Positions 42,980-51,516 of a stretch of 64,000 nt of DNA are shown here, one piece after another (position 1 is the first letter of the stretch; each line of letters starts with the position of its first letter). Under the pieces are notes generated by a model. The model had not been told where the DNA came from and ran no database searches. It worked only from the letters and a program-made list of their open reading frames with translations. A program made the translations under genes and the position numbers. Source of the DNA: Desulfarculaceae bacterium (GTDB taxonomy: Bacteria; Desulfobacterota; Desulfarculia; Desulfarculales; Desulfarculaceae); contig JAIPEN010000004.1 in assembly GCA_021737145.1 (NCBI GenBank), positions 1-64,000 of the forward strand. The letters are read 5' to 3'.

Positions 42980-44164
42980 TTATTGCGAAGGGACTTTGCC
43001 TGACAGCAGGCTGACCTTGAGGCCGCTGAAGGGGGCGGTCAGGGTGGTCGCGTCCGCCAGGCCCAGGAGCCCGGCCCACTCGGGGCGATAGAGCACCGCG
43101 CCAACCCGCCAGCCCACATAGGCATCCCGCAAACGCTCACCCAGCTTGCCCGCCAAGGTCTCGGCCTGGCGCACGCTGCCCAGGCGCTTGCCATAGGGCG
43201 GGTTCATCACCACCAGGCCCGTTCCGGCCGGCGCCGACTTGCCGAGGAAGTCGGCCGCTTCGAACTTCACGCCCTTGCTCACTCCGGCGCGGCCCGCGTT
43301 GTCCTTGGCCAGGGCCACCACCTTGGGGTTGCGGTCGCGGCCCAGGATGGGCGCGGGCGGCGCGGCCAGGGCCTTTTCCCCTGCCTGACGCCGCATGTGA
43401 TTCCAGGCCGCCTCGCGCAAGGAAGGCCACTGCTCAAAGGCGAAGCTCCGCTTGCCGCCGGGCGGCAGATGCCGGGCGATCAGGGCCGCCTCGATGACCA
43501 GGGTGCCGCCTCCGCACAGAGGGTCCAGCAGGGGCCCGCTGCCGTCGTAATCGCAGAGCATGAGCAGCGCGGCGGCCAGGTCCTCGCGCAGGGGGGCCGC
43601 CCCGCCCTGGGGCCGATAGCCCCGCTTGTGCAGGTGCGCCCCGCTGGTGTCCAGGCTGATGGTTGCCCGCCGGTCCACCCCGCGCACTTGCAAACGCTGG
43701 GCCTGCTCGTCGCCGGGCTCGGCGGGGATTGGCGGCTCCAGGCCGAGCGACTTGAGCCGGTCGGCGGCTGCCTTGCCCACCACCTCGGCCACCCGCCCGC
43801 TGTGCTTGAGGTTGCTGGCGCTCAGGCTCACGCTGATGTTCAGCGCCGCGCCGGGGGCCACGTACAGCTCCCAGGGCACGGCCGCGGCCTGGCGCACCAG
43901 GTCGTCCCAGCGCCGCACCCGGAAGTCCTTGAGCCGCAGCCACACCCGCCCAGCGGTGCGCAGCCAGAGGTTGGCCGCATAGGCGATCTCCAGCTTGCCG
44001 CGAAATCCCACCCCGCCCGGCTCGGGCGCGATGTCCCCCGCATTCAGGACGGCCAGCTCGCGGGCGCACAGGGGCTCCAGCCCAGGGGCGCACACCGCGA
44101 AAAAGGCGTGCTCCGGGGCCCACACCTGGCGCTTGATGCGCCGTTCCAGATTGAATGATGACAT
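42980..44164 (-). CDS. THUMP-domain N6-adenine/guanine RNA methylase, RlmL-like
   Basis: A 394-residue protein. The N-terminus (HAFFAVCAPGLEPLCARELAVL) and a THUMP-like region are followed by a methyltransferase domain with DPLCGGGTLVIEAALIA (SAM site) and MNPPYGKRLG (catalytic NPPY). It matches the N-terminal half of RlmL, which makes m2G2445 in 23S rRNA; the RlmK half is missing. Start at 44164 was chosen because upstream sequence is not conserved. Confidence 0.88.
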   Translation of the reverse strand: MSSFNLERRIKRQVWAPEHAFFAVCAPGLEPLCARELAVLNAGDIAPEPGGVGFRGKLEIAYAANLWLRTAGRVWLRLKDFRVRRWDDLVRQAAAVPWELYVAPGAALNISVSLSASNLKHSGRVAEVVGKAAADRLKSLGLEPPIPAEPGDEQAQRLQVRGVDRRATISLDTSGAHLHKRGYRPQGGAAPLREDLAAALLMLCDYDGSGPLLDPLCGGGTLVIEAALIARHLPPGGKRSFAFEQWPSLREAAWNHMRRQAGEKALAAPPAPILGRDRNPKVVALAKDNAGRAGVSKGVKFEAADFLGKSAPAGTGLVVMNPPYGKRLGSVRQAETLAGKLGERLRDAYVGWRVGAVLYRPEWAGLLGLADATTLTAPFSGLKVSLLSGKVPSQ

Positions 44165-44366
44165 GCCGAGGTTTACCACGGCCGGGGGGGCAAACCAACC
44201 GGGACGGGATGAAAAAGCAGTTAAAAGAAAGTAAGGCCAACCTGAGCGGCACAGCCTGGCGGCTGTGGGCCAGACGGGCGGCGAGGGGGCGACGCAGGCG
44301 TAGCGTGACCTACGCCGAGGCCCGAACGATGCCCCCAACACCGCCAGGCGCGGCCAGGCGAAGCCG

Positions 44367-45533
44367 CTACACCATGCTGTCGGCCAGCTCGCTGATCACC
44401 GCGTCCGGGTCCTGCCCGGAGCGCTCGATGCGCTCGATGTTCTTTTCCATGTCCGCGCGCAGGCCCATGCGGTCCACGTCGCGGGGCTCGCGGCAGCGGC
44501 CCATGCGGCGGCACAGGCGGTAGATCAGGCGCTCGCGGTCGGACAGGGTCAAATAGCTGTCCAGCTTGGCCAGCATGGCCTCCTTGTCCAGGGGCAACTG
44601 GCCGTTGACCGTCTCGATGAGGTTCATGATGTGGTCGCTGGCCACGTAGGAGGTGATGCCGTCCAGGGTCTGAATGAACAGGCGTATCTCGGCGGCCACC
44701 TCGTCGTCGCTGATCTTTTCGAACTCGCCGGAGACCAGGTCCTGGTACAGCTCGATGCGCGGCGGCACGCGCAGAGTGCGCAGGCGGATGAAGTCAGGGT
44801 TGATCTGGTTGAGCACCTCGGCCGTGGCCACGGCATGCTCCTTGGACCACTTTTTGCCGCCCAGGCCGGGCATCACATACTCGCTTAGCTCCATGCCCGC
44901 GGCCTTGATGTTCTGGCCGCCCTTGATCTGCTTGGCCGCGGTAACGCCCTTTTTCATGAACTTGAGCAGCGGATCGTAGCCGGTCTCCAGGCCGATGTGG
45001 ATGCGGTCCAGACCCGCCTCCCGGAGCATGGTCAGCTCTTCCACCGTCCGCTGGGCCGCGGTGGAGGAGCGGGCATAGGTGGTCACCCGCTTGGCCTCGG
45101 GCATCTGGGCGCGCAGATAATTGAGCGCCTCGGCCAGCACCTCGGGCTTCATCACCAGGTTATTGGCGTCCTGAATGAAAACGTTGCCCGTGTCGTAGTA
45201 GAGCCAGGCGGCCACGTTGTGAAAGGCGTGGCTCAGGCGCGGGTTACTGAACACCGAGTTGACCACCGGCGCGCTGATCCGGCCGTGCTCGCCCATGGCC
45301 TGGGACAGCTCGATGATCTCGCGGCGCATCTCGGCCGCCGCGTCGATGTCGGCCTTGATCTCCTCCAGGCTGCGGCGGGAGAAGGTGCGGCGTTTGTACA
45401 CCGGGCAGAACTTGCACTTGTTCCAGGGACAGTTGCGCGTAAAGCGCAAGAGCAGGCTCTGGGCCTCCGACGGCGGGCGGATGGGGCCTTGCTCAAAATC
45501 CAGGGTCGTGTCCAGGGCGGGTAGCGCGGTCAC
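44367..45533 (-). CDS. Radical SAM protein with CX4CX2C motif
   Basis: A 388-residue protein beginning at GTG 45533 with GGGAG upstream. The iron-sulfur motif reads CPWNKCKFCPVYK, i.e. CX4CX2C, a variant seen in one radical SAM branch (related to CPHNRCTFC-type proteins). A GLETGYDPLLKFMKKG strand and GMELSEYVMPGLGG fit the TIM barrel. The reaction is unknown. The upstream frame lacks conservation. Confidence 0.8.
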   Translation of the reverse strand: MTALPALDTTLDFEQGPIRPPSEAQSLLLRFTRNCPWNKCKFCPVYKRRTFSRRSLEEIKADIDAAAEMRREIIELSQAMGEHGRISAPVVNSVFSNPRLSHAFHNVAAWLYYDTGNVFIQDANNLVMKPEVLAEALNYLRAQMPEAKRVTTYARSSTAAQRTVEELTMLREAGLDRIHIGLETGYDPLLKFMKKGVTAAKQIKGGQNIKAAGMELSEYVMPGLGGKKWSKEHAVATAEVLNQINPDFIRLRTLRVPPRIELYQDLVSGEFEKISDDEVAAEIRLFIQTLDGITSYVASDHIMNLIETVNGQLPLDKEAMLAKLDSYLTLSDRERLIYRLCRRMGRCREPRDVDRMGLRADMEKNIERIERSGQDPDAVISELADSMV

Positions 45534-45703
45534 TGAGTTCTCCCGGCTCGGGTGGTCGGTTGGATATTTAAGTATGCGGGAGTGGTGGGATGTGTCAAGG
45601 ATGGCGGGCAAGAGGCGGGGTGGGTTATGATGGGCGGGCTATTTATTGTGGGGCGGGGGAAGAAGCAAAGACAAGAAGTTGGGAAGGTAAGAAGGGGGGC
45701 GTT

Positions 45704-46741
45704 GTGGCCAATCGGAAGCATCTAGAGATTTTAAAGCAGGGGGTGGAGGTCTGGAATAAGTGGAGGAAAGAGAATCCGAAAATAAGACCAGACTTAATAG
45801 AGGCACGGCTCAGAGGGGAACACCTTTTCAAAGCAAACTTAAGCGGGGCAAACCTCATCAGGGCGGACCTCAGCCGGGCGTACCTCAGATGGGCGGACCT
45901 CGGCGGGGCGGACCTCGGCGGGGCGGACCTCAGCGGGGCGAACCTCAGCGGGGCGGACCTCAGCGGGGCGAACCCCAGCGGGGCGAACCTCAGCGGGGCG
46001 AACCTCAGATGGGCGGACCTCCGCGGGACGAACCTCAGCGAGGCGAAACTCGACTTGGCGAACCTCAGCGGGGCGAACCTCAGCGGGGCGGGCCTCAGCG
46101 GGGCAATTGTTTTATATACAATCTTTGTAAACGTAGATTTAAGTCAAACCGTTGGCTTGGAGGCTGTTAAGCACAAGGGCCCGTCTACCATAGGCATTGA
46201 CACCATCTATAAATCCAAAGGCAAAATCCCTGAGTCCTTCCTGCGTGGATGTGGCGTACCGGAAGACTTGATCAAGCTCATACCGTCCCTTACTTCCCAA
46301 CCTTTTAACTTCTACTCCTGCTTCATCAGCTACTCGTCCAACGACGATGATTTCGCCCACAGGTTTCACGCTGATCTCCAAGAGAATAAAGTCCGTGTTT
46401 GGTTCGCGCCCGAGGACATGAAGATCGGCGACAAGATTTGGGACAGTCTGGACCAGACCATACGCGTTCATGACAAGCTGCTGCTCGTCCTTTCAGAACA
46501 ATCGATTGAAAGTGATTGGGTGGAAGACGAAGTGACCACAGCCTTTGAAGAGGAGCGCCGCCGCAAAAAGACGGTGCTGTTCCCCATCCGCCTGGACGAC
46601 TCGGTGATGGACACCAAAAAGCCCTGGGCCGCCAAGGTGCGACAACGCCACATCGGCGACTTCACGGACTGGAAGAACCACGACTCATACAAAAAGGCCT
46701 TCGACCGCCTGCTGCGCGACCTCAAGGCCTCGGAGAAATAA
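45704..46741 (+). CDS. Pentapeptide-repeat protein with C-terminal TIR domain
   Basis: A 345-residue soluble protein. Residues 1-42 are a helical lead; about 44-133 are 18 tandem pentapeptide repeats A(N/D)LxG forming a right-handed beta helix; about 140-200 a linker; and about 203-340 a TIR domain (YSCFISYSSNDDDFAHRF, VWFAPEDMKIGD, SDWVEDEVTTAF). Glu276 stands four residues after Trp272, as in the WxxxE motif of NAD-hydrolysing TIRs such as SARM1. GTG start follows a GGGGGG ribosome site. The gene is lower in GC toward its 3' end than its neighbours. A stand-alone TIR effector fused to pentapeptides fits an antiviral or signalling role, inferred only. Confidence 0.85.
   Translation: MANRKHLEILKQGVEVWNKWRKENPKIRPDLIEARLRGEHLFKANLSGANLIRADLSRAYLRWADLGGADLGGADLSGANLSGADLSGANPSGANLSGANLRWADLRGTNLSEAKLDLANLSGANLSGAGLSGAIVLYTIFVNVDLSQTVGLEAVKHKGPSTIGIDTIYKSKGKIPESFLRGCGVPEDLIKLIPSLTSQPFNFYSCFISYSSNDDDFAHRFHADLQENKVRVWFAPEDMKIGDKIWDSLDQTIRVHDKLLLVLSEQSIESDWVEDEVTTAFEEERRRKKTVLFPIRLDDSVMDTKKPWAAKVRQRHIGDFTDWKNHDSYKKAFDRLLRDLKASEK
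45833..46102 (+). repeat. 15-bp tandem array inside the TIR gene
   Basis: Eighteen near-identical units of GGGGCG(A/G)ACCTCAGC lie head to tail with period 15. The nucleotide identity between units is far higher than protein selection requires, and adjacent copies are exact duplicates. All units keep the frame. Such an array can expand or contract by slippage in steps of one pentapeptide, and the other frames are open across it too. Confidence 0.85.
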
Positions 46742-46768
46742 AGCTGCCCCGCACCGCCTGCTGCGAAC

Positions 46769-46868
46769 AGAGATTGCTTCGTCGCTGTGCTCCTCGCAAT
46801 GACAGCTTTCTCCTTCACTAAAACCTTGTCATTGCGAGGAGTCGCTGAATAGCGGCGACGCGGCAATC
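46769..46868. repeat. Pair of inverted REP-like elements
   Basis: Copy C (46769-46803) and copy D (46828-46868) face each other with 24 bases between, same consensus as at 8426-8504. Each contains a near-palindrome around CGACGCGGCAAT or its complement. Confidence 0.75.
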
Positions 46869-47002
46869 CCGGCAACGGGCACAGGGCCCCGCCCAACACC
46901 AACCCCGCGCCGACGCTGAACCACCCCTCCCCTTCCCAACCATTCTTCGACCTATTTAGGGATAAGCAAAAAATACCAAGGCCCGCACCCTCTGCTGCAG
47001 GC

Positions 47003-47043
47003 AGAGATTGCCGCGTCGCGGCTGCGCCGCTCCTCGCAATGAC
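47003..47043. repeat. REP-like element, single copy
   Basis: Same orientation as copy C and the closest match to the consensus: AGAGATTGCCGCGTCGCG joined to GCTCCTCGCAATGAC. Confidence 0.7.
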
Positions 47044-47120
47044 AAGGCTTCTTATAAGTTGATGGGGGCGTCGTTACACGGAATGGCTAATCTGTAAATG
47101 GAAAAACGAAACGCGGCGGC

Positions 47121-47160
47121 GCAAAAACCAAGCCCCCGGGCCTATCATAGACCCGGGGGC
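47121..47160 (-). terminator. Second intrinsic terminator downstream of the CCG-domain gene
   Basis: On the minus strand GCCCCCGGG pairs with CCCGGGGGC (9 bp, 11-base loop) followed by TTGGTTTTTG. It lies 125 bases beyond the first terminator and is similar to it in sequence. Confidence 0.6.
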
Positions 47161-47273
47161 GAGGCCGGCCCTCCCCTCCCCATGTGGGGACAGCGTAATG
47201 GAATGGCACGGACCGGCCAATGCCCTCCTTGTCCCCAGTGATATCCGAAGGCTATTGTAGGACATCAGGCCAC

Positions 47274-47313
47274 CAAAAATAAAGCCCCCCGGCCTAAAAA
47301 AGACCAGGGGGCT
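47274..47313 (-). terminator. Intrinsic terminator of the CCG-domain gene
   Basis: On the minus strand AGCCCCC pairs with GGGGGCT around a loop containing TTTTTT, followed by TTTATTTTT, 24 bases after the stop codon. Confidence 0.75.
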
Positions 47314-47336
47314 GATTGGTTTTATTCGAGGCGGTT

Positions 47337-48476
47337 CTAGAGCTGCTCGGCGATGATCTCGGCCAGGTCCATGATCTCCAAGGTCTCGTCCACGTTCTCG
47401 CCCTTGGCGCTGTCCACGAACATGTTGATGCAGTAGGGGCAGCAGGTGGCCACCACCTCGGCGCCCTTGTCCACGGCCTCGCGCACCTTGTGGGTGCTGA
47501 AGCGCTGCTCGGGCTCGGTCTCCATCCACAGGCGGCCGCCGCCGCCGCCGCAGCACATGGCCATGCCCTTGTTGTTGCCGAACTCCATGCGCTCGGCGCC
47601 GCAGGCGTCGAGGAGCTCGCGGGGCTCGTCGTACACCTTGGAGTGACGGCCCAGGTAGCAGGGGTCGTGGTAGATGACCTTCTTTTCGTAGCCGCCCAGG
47701 CTCAGCTTGCCCTCGTCCAACAGCTCTTTGAGCAGTTGGGTGTAGTGCACCACCTCGAACTCGCCGCCGAACTCGGGGTACTCCTGGGTGAAGGTGGTGA
47801 AGCAGTGGGGGCTGGTGGTGATGATTTTTTTGACGCCCTTGTCGTTGAACAGGTTGATGTTCTTTTCCACCAGGCCCATGAACTGCTCTTCGTCGCCCAT
47901 CTTCCGGAGGGCCTCGCCGCAGCAGGACTCCTCATTGCCGATGATGCCGTAGCTCACGCCGGCCGCGTTCAAGACCTTCACCAACGCCTTGGCGATTGCC
48001 TGGGCGCGGGGGTCGTAGGCCGAGGTGCAGCACACGCTCAGGAAATAGTCCTGGCTGCCGTCGAACAAGGGCACGTCCAGGCCCTCGGCCCACTTTTCGC
48101 GCTTTTCGCGCGGCTCGGACCAGGGGTTGCCCTGAGAGTGGATGGAGCCCATGATGGTGCGCAACATGCCCGGGGCCGCGCCGGTCTCGGCGATCATGGC
48201 CCGCATGGCCCGCACCACGTCGATGATGGCCACCTCGCGGGGACAGTTTTCGACGCACAGCTTGCAGGTGGTGCAGGCGTAGAGAATATCGTCGGACTCA
48301 AAGCCCTCCAGGCCCAGCTGGCCCATCTTGATGAGCTGGCGGGTGCGGAAAGGGCTTTCCACCGCGGGCCAAGGACACAGACCCGAACACAGGCCGCATT
48401 GCATGCACTGGTAGAGGGTCTCGCCGCCCATCAGGGCGATGGCCTCGCTGACCTCCAAAAAGGGCGTGGCGGGCAT
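47337..48476 (-). CDS. CCG-domain [4Fe-4S] oxidoreductase subunit, HdrD/GlcF-like
   Basis: A 379-residue cytoplasmic electron-transfer protein. Two ferredoxin clusters are encoded by Cys24/27/30/34 and Cys68/71/74/78, followed by two CCG domains (SCCGEALRKMG, and HDPCYLGRHSKVYD with MCCGGGGG) of the kind that bind noncubane clusters in HdrB. Members are subunits of heterodisulfide-reductase-like, lactate or glycolate oxidase, or EtfAB-linked complexes. No partner gene is adjacent, so its complex is unknown. Two terminators follow it. Confidence 0.9.
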   Translation of the reverse strand: MPATPFLEVSEAIALMGGETLYQCMQCGLCSGLCPWPAVESPFRTRQLIKMGQLGLEGFESDDILYACTTCKLCVENCPREVAIIDVVRAMRAMIAETGAAPGMLRTIMGSIHSQGNPWSEPREKREKWAEGLDVPLFDGSQDYFLSVCCTSAYDPRAQAIAKALVKVLNAAGVSYGIIGNEESCCGEALRKMGDEEQFMGLVEKNINLFNDKGVKKIITTSPHCFTTFTQEYPEFGGEFEVVHYTQLLKELLDEGKLSLGGYEKKVIYHDPCYLGRHSKVYDEPRELLDACGAERMEFGNNKGMAMCCGGGGGRLWMETEPEQRFSTHKVREAVDKGAEVVATCCPYCINMFVDSAKGENVDETLEIMDLAEIIAEQL

Positions 48477-48628
48477 ATGTCGTATCTCCTTGTCTTAAAT
48501 CAGCCGAAGCGCGCCCCACGGGGACGGCGCGCCGATCATGCGGGTGCCCCGAATCAATAGCACCATCGCAGAAAGGTGTCAAGAAAAGGCGAATCCCCTG
48601 GATTGCCTAGCCGTGAAGGGGGTATAGC

Positions 48629-49165
48629 TCAGGCCAACTGGTCCTTGAAGGCGGTGAGGGCCTGGGGTATCACCGAGCGCACCACCGCCTCGGGCTCCCG
48701 GTGCAAGCGGCGGCGCACCTGCTCATAGGAGGGATAGACCTCGGTGAGCTTGAGGGGCTTTTGCCCCGGTCCGGCCGCGATCTGGCGGTAGTCGCGGGCC
48801 ATCTCCATGATGCTGCTTTCCCGCGGGCCGGGAGGCTCCAGCCAGCCCAGGCGGGCCATGAGCTCGAAGCGCACCTGATCCACCAGGAACAAGAAGGCGT
48901 CCAGGGCCTCCAGCTTGGCCCGTGGCTCCAGGTCGGGATAGACCTCGCCCGGCCCCAGGCCGCGCACTCCCAGCACCACGTCGTACAGGGCCAGGGTGGC
49001 CTGGTGGCCCAACTCGGCCAGCTCGGCCAACGCGGCCGGAGGCAGGTCGCACAGGCGCTCGTCATGGGCGGGGGTGTGGCCGATCCGGCGCTGCCAGCGG
49101 CCAAAGGCGGCCATGGCCTCCTTGTCGCGCCGCGCCTGGTCCAGGCTGATTACTTGACTGCTCAC
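48629..49165 (-). CDS. Hypothetical protein of the glgA/kinase operon
   Basis: A 178-residue acidic helical protein with no membrane segment, opening MSSQVISLDQARRDKEAMAAFGRWQ and containing ALYDVVLGVRGLGPGEVYPDLEP. Not recognised. It begins 9 bases after the stop of the triple-GAF kinase gene and shares its operon, so it may be an output or anti-regulator of that signalling unit. Confidence 0.6.
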   Translation of the reverse strand: MSSQVISLDQARRDKEAMAAFGRWQRRIGHTPAHDERLCDLPPAALAELAELGHQATLALYDVVLGVRGLGPGEVYPDLEPRAKLEALDAFLFLVDQVRFELMARLGWLEPPGPRESSIMEMARDYRQIAAGPGQKPLKLTEVYPSYEQVRRRLHREPEAVVRSVIPQALTAFKDQLA

Positions 49166-49174
49166 TGTTTCGCC

Positions 49175-51514
49175 CTACTTGAGATAGGCCCGGCCTTCCT
49201 CGGCCGCCGGCAGGGTGACCAGGAAGGAGGCCCCGCCCTCGCCCCGGTTGTGCACCTCCACCTGCCCGAAGTGGCGGGTGACGATCTTGTGCACGATGGA
49301 CAGGCCCAGGCCCGAGCCCTGGTCCTTGGTGGTGAAGAAGGGGTTGAAGATGTTGTGCACGATGTCCATGGGGATGCCGCCGCCGGTGTCGGTGACCTCG
49401 CCGGCCACGAACTGCTTGCCCTCGCGCACCACGCTGAAGGTGCGCACGGTCAGGTGGCCGTCGTTTAAGCCCATGGCCTGAATGGCGTTGAGGAACAGGT
49501 TCAAGAAAACGTGCTTGATCTGGCGGTCGTCGCAATAGACCGGCGGCAGGCCGGAGCCGAGCTCCTGGTTCACCTCGATGCGCTGGTCGGTCAGCTCCCG
49601 GCTGATCAGATCCAGGGACTGGTCGATGATCTCGTTGAGGTCGTGCTCCTCGAAGTGACCCCGCGCGTCGGAGGAGAAGTCCAGCATCTCGTTGAGGGTC
49701 TTTTCCAGGCGGGTCACCTCGTCGATGATCACGTCCAGATACTGGGTCAGGGGCGAGTCGTCGCCCACCTTCTTGCGGATGCGCCGGGTGAAGCCGCCGA
49801 TGGACACCAAAGGGTTTCTGATCTCGTGGGCCACTCCGGCCGCGATCTCGCCCAGGGCGGCCAGCTTGTCCGCCTCCAGCAGGCGGTTGCGCATCTGGGC
49901 CAGCTCCTTGTTCACCCGCTCCAGATGGTGATAGAGCCGCGCGGTTTCCAGGGCCAGGCCGCCCTGGTTGGCCAGCATGCCCAAGAGCTTCAGGTCGCGT
50001 TCGTTGAAGGGCCGCCCGCTGATGAGGTTGTTGACCAGCAGCTCGCCCACCACCTTGCCCTTGGCAAACATGGGCACGGCCACGAACGCCCGCTCCAGGC
50101 CCAGGGCCTGGGCCATCTCCGGGTTCATGCGCGGGTCGTTCCGGGGATCCTCCACCACCATGGTCACGCCCTGATCCACGCACATGGCCACCACGCTGTC
50201 CGGCGGGTCCAGAGGCACCGCCAGCTCGGCCAGGCGCTCGTCGGCCAGCAGGGCCCGGTGGGGCCGGCTGTCGCGGATGTCCTGCAGGCTTTGGGTCAGC
50301 TCCTTGTGCAGGCCGTTCTCCACGTCCTTGGTCAGGCTGGCGATGGGCCTGAGGACCTTTTCGTCCTCATCCACCAAAAACAGCACCACCCGGTCGTGGT
50401 CCATGCCCGCCGGGTGGATCACCGCGTCCATGATGATCAGCACCGTGGCCTCGAAATCCATGGTGGTCATGAGCACCGTGGATATCTCGTAAAGGGTGGC
50501 CAGGGCGCCCACCATCTCCTCGTTGCGCTGGACCAGAACCTCCATGCGTTGGAAGATCAGGGCGTTCTCCAGGGCCGAGGAGATCATGGAGGCCATGGTG
50601 CCCAGCAGGTTGCGGTCCTCCACGTTGAAGCGGGGCACCGCGTCTTTGTCCAGCACCATCTTCTCGAACACGCACAGATGGCCCGAGTAATTGCCCTTGA
50701 AGCTCAGGGCCACGCAGATGCCCTTGGCCCCTTCCAGGGAGCCGCTTTCCGCCTCGTCGGGCGGGTCCGCGTAGAACTTGCAGGAGCCCAGGCATTCGCG
50801 CGCCGGGTCCAGGCACTCCGGCGGCACCGCCCCGAAGGCGGCCTGCAAGCGGGGCGGGTCGTTGGTGGGCGCGTTGATGCACAACATGCCTCCCCGCGCG
50901 CCCAGGAGCTTGGCCACCATGGAGGCGGTGCTGTCCAGCAGCTCGTCCAACTCGATGGTCGACACCGCCGCCCGGCCCAGGTCGCTGATCACGTTGAGCT
51001 CGGTGATGCGGCGCTTGGCCTCGAAATAAAGGCGGTGGTTGCGGATGGTGCCGGCCATCTCGCGGGAGACCATCTGCAACAGGCGCACCTCGTCGGTGTC
51101 CATGGTCGGGCCGGACGCGAAGACCAACAGCAGCACCCCGTAAAGCCGGTTGTCGTCCATCACCGGGAACAGGGCGGCCAGCTCACCGCTCTGGCACAGG
51201 GCGTCCACCGCCGGGTCGCCGTTGTCCGCGCCCACGGTGATGAGCTGGGAATCGCGGTCCCGGGCCACCCGGCCCAGCGCGCCCTGGCCAAAGGCCACCT
51301 CCAGGGGCGTTTCGCCCTTGGGCTGACGCGGCCAGGCGTTGGCCTGGGTCAGCTGGCTCTTGGCCGTCTCCTGCAAAAAGAGCATGGCCAGGCGGGAGCC
51401 CAGATGGCTGTTGATGGTGTTGAGAATGCTGTCCAGGCGTTCGTTGACATCCACCGAGGCGTTGGTGATCTCCACCACGTGGGCCAGGACGTCGAAGCGC
51501 TGCTCGTGGTCCAT
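49175..51514 (-). CDS. Triple-GAF sensor histidine kinase
   Basis: A 779-residue cytoplasmic kinase with three GAF-like domains (about 20-165, 175-325, 335-530), a coiled segment, HisKA with His563 (AHEIRNPLVSIGGF) and a HATPase_c domain (NLFLNAIQAM, VTDTGGGIP, GSGLGLSIV). No receiver or DNA-binding domain is attached, and no response regulator follows. GAF domains bind cyclic nucleotides or tetrapyrroles or act as redox sensors; the ligand is unknown. The gene starts 2 bases after glgA stop, so the two are co-translated. Confidence 0.9.
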   Translation of the reverse strand: MDHEQRFDVLAHVVEITNASVDVNERLDSILNTINSHLGSRLAMLFLQETAKSQLTQANAWPRQPKGETPLEVAFGQGALGRVARDRDSQLITVGADNGDPAVDALCQSGELAALFPVMDDNRLYGVLLLVFASGPTMDTDEVRLLQMVSREMAGTIRNHRLYFEAKRRITELNVISDLGRAAVSTIELDELLDSTASMVAKLLGARGGMLCINAPTNDPPRLQAAFGAVPPECLDPARECLGSCKFYADPPDEAESGSLEGAKGICVALSFKGNYSGHLCVFEKMVLDKDAVPRFNVEDRNLLGTMASMISSALENALIFQRMEVLVQRNEEMVGALATLYEISTVLMTTMDFEATVLIIMDAVIHPAGMDHDRVVLFLVDEDEKVLRPIASLTKDVENGLHKELTQSLQDIRDSRPHRALLADERLAELAVPLDPPDSVVAMCVDQGVTMVVEDPRNDPRMNPEMAQALGLERAFVAVPMFAKGKVVGELLVNNLISGRPFNERDLKLLGMLANQGGLALETARLYHHLERVNKELAQMRNRLLEADKLAALGEIAAGVAHEIRNPLVSIGGFTRRIRKKVGDDSPLTQYLDVIIDEVTRLEKTLNEMLDFSSDARGHFEEHDLNEIIDQSLDLISRELTDQRIEVNQELGSGLPPVYCDDRQIKHVFLNLFLNAIQAMGLNDGHLTVRTFSVVREGKQFVAGEVTDTGGGIPMDIVHNIFNPFFTTKDQGSGLGLSIVHKIVTRHFGQVEVHNRGEGGASFLVTLPAAEEGRAYLK

Positions 51515-51516
51515 GG

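Larger units (their letters stand above)
46742..47336. other. Gene-free region with REP-like elements and two terminators
   Basis: About 595 bases between the TIR gene and the CCG-domain gene. It holds three REP-like palindromes (46769-46803, 46828-46868, 47003-47043), two tandem terminators for the minus strand (47121-47160, 47274-47313) and no supported coding sequence. Confidence 0.6.

Noticed and set aside
45833-46102. 15-bp repeats as a CRISPR array
   Set aside because: The units are contiguous without spacers, are coding in frame for pentapeptides, and no cas gene is near.
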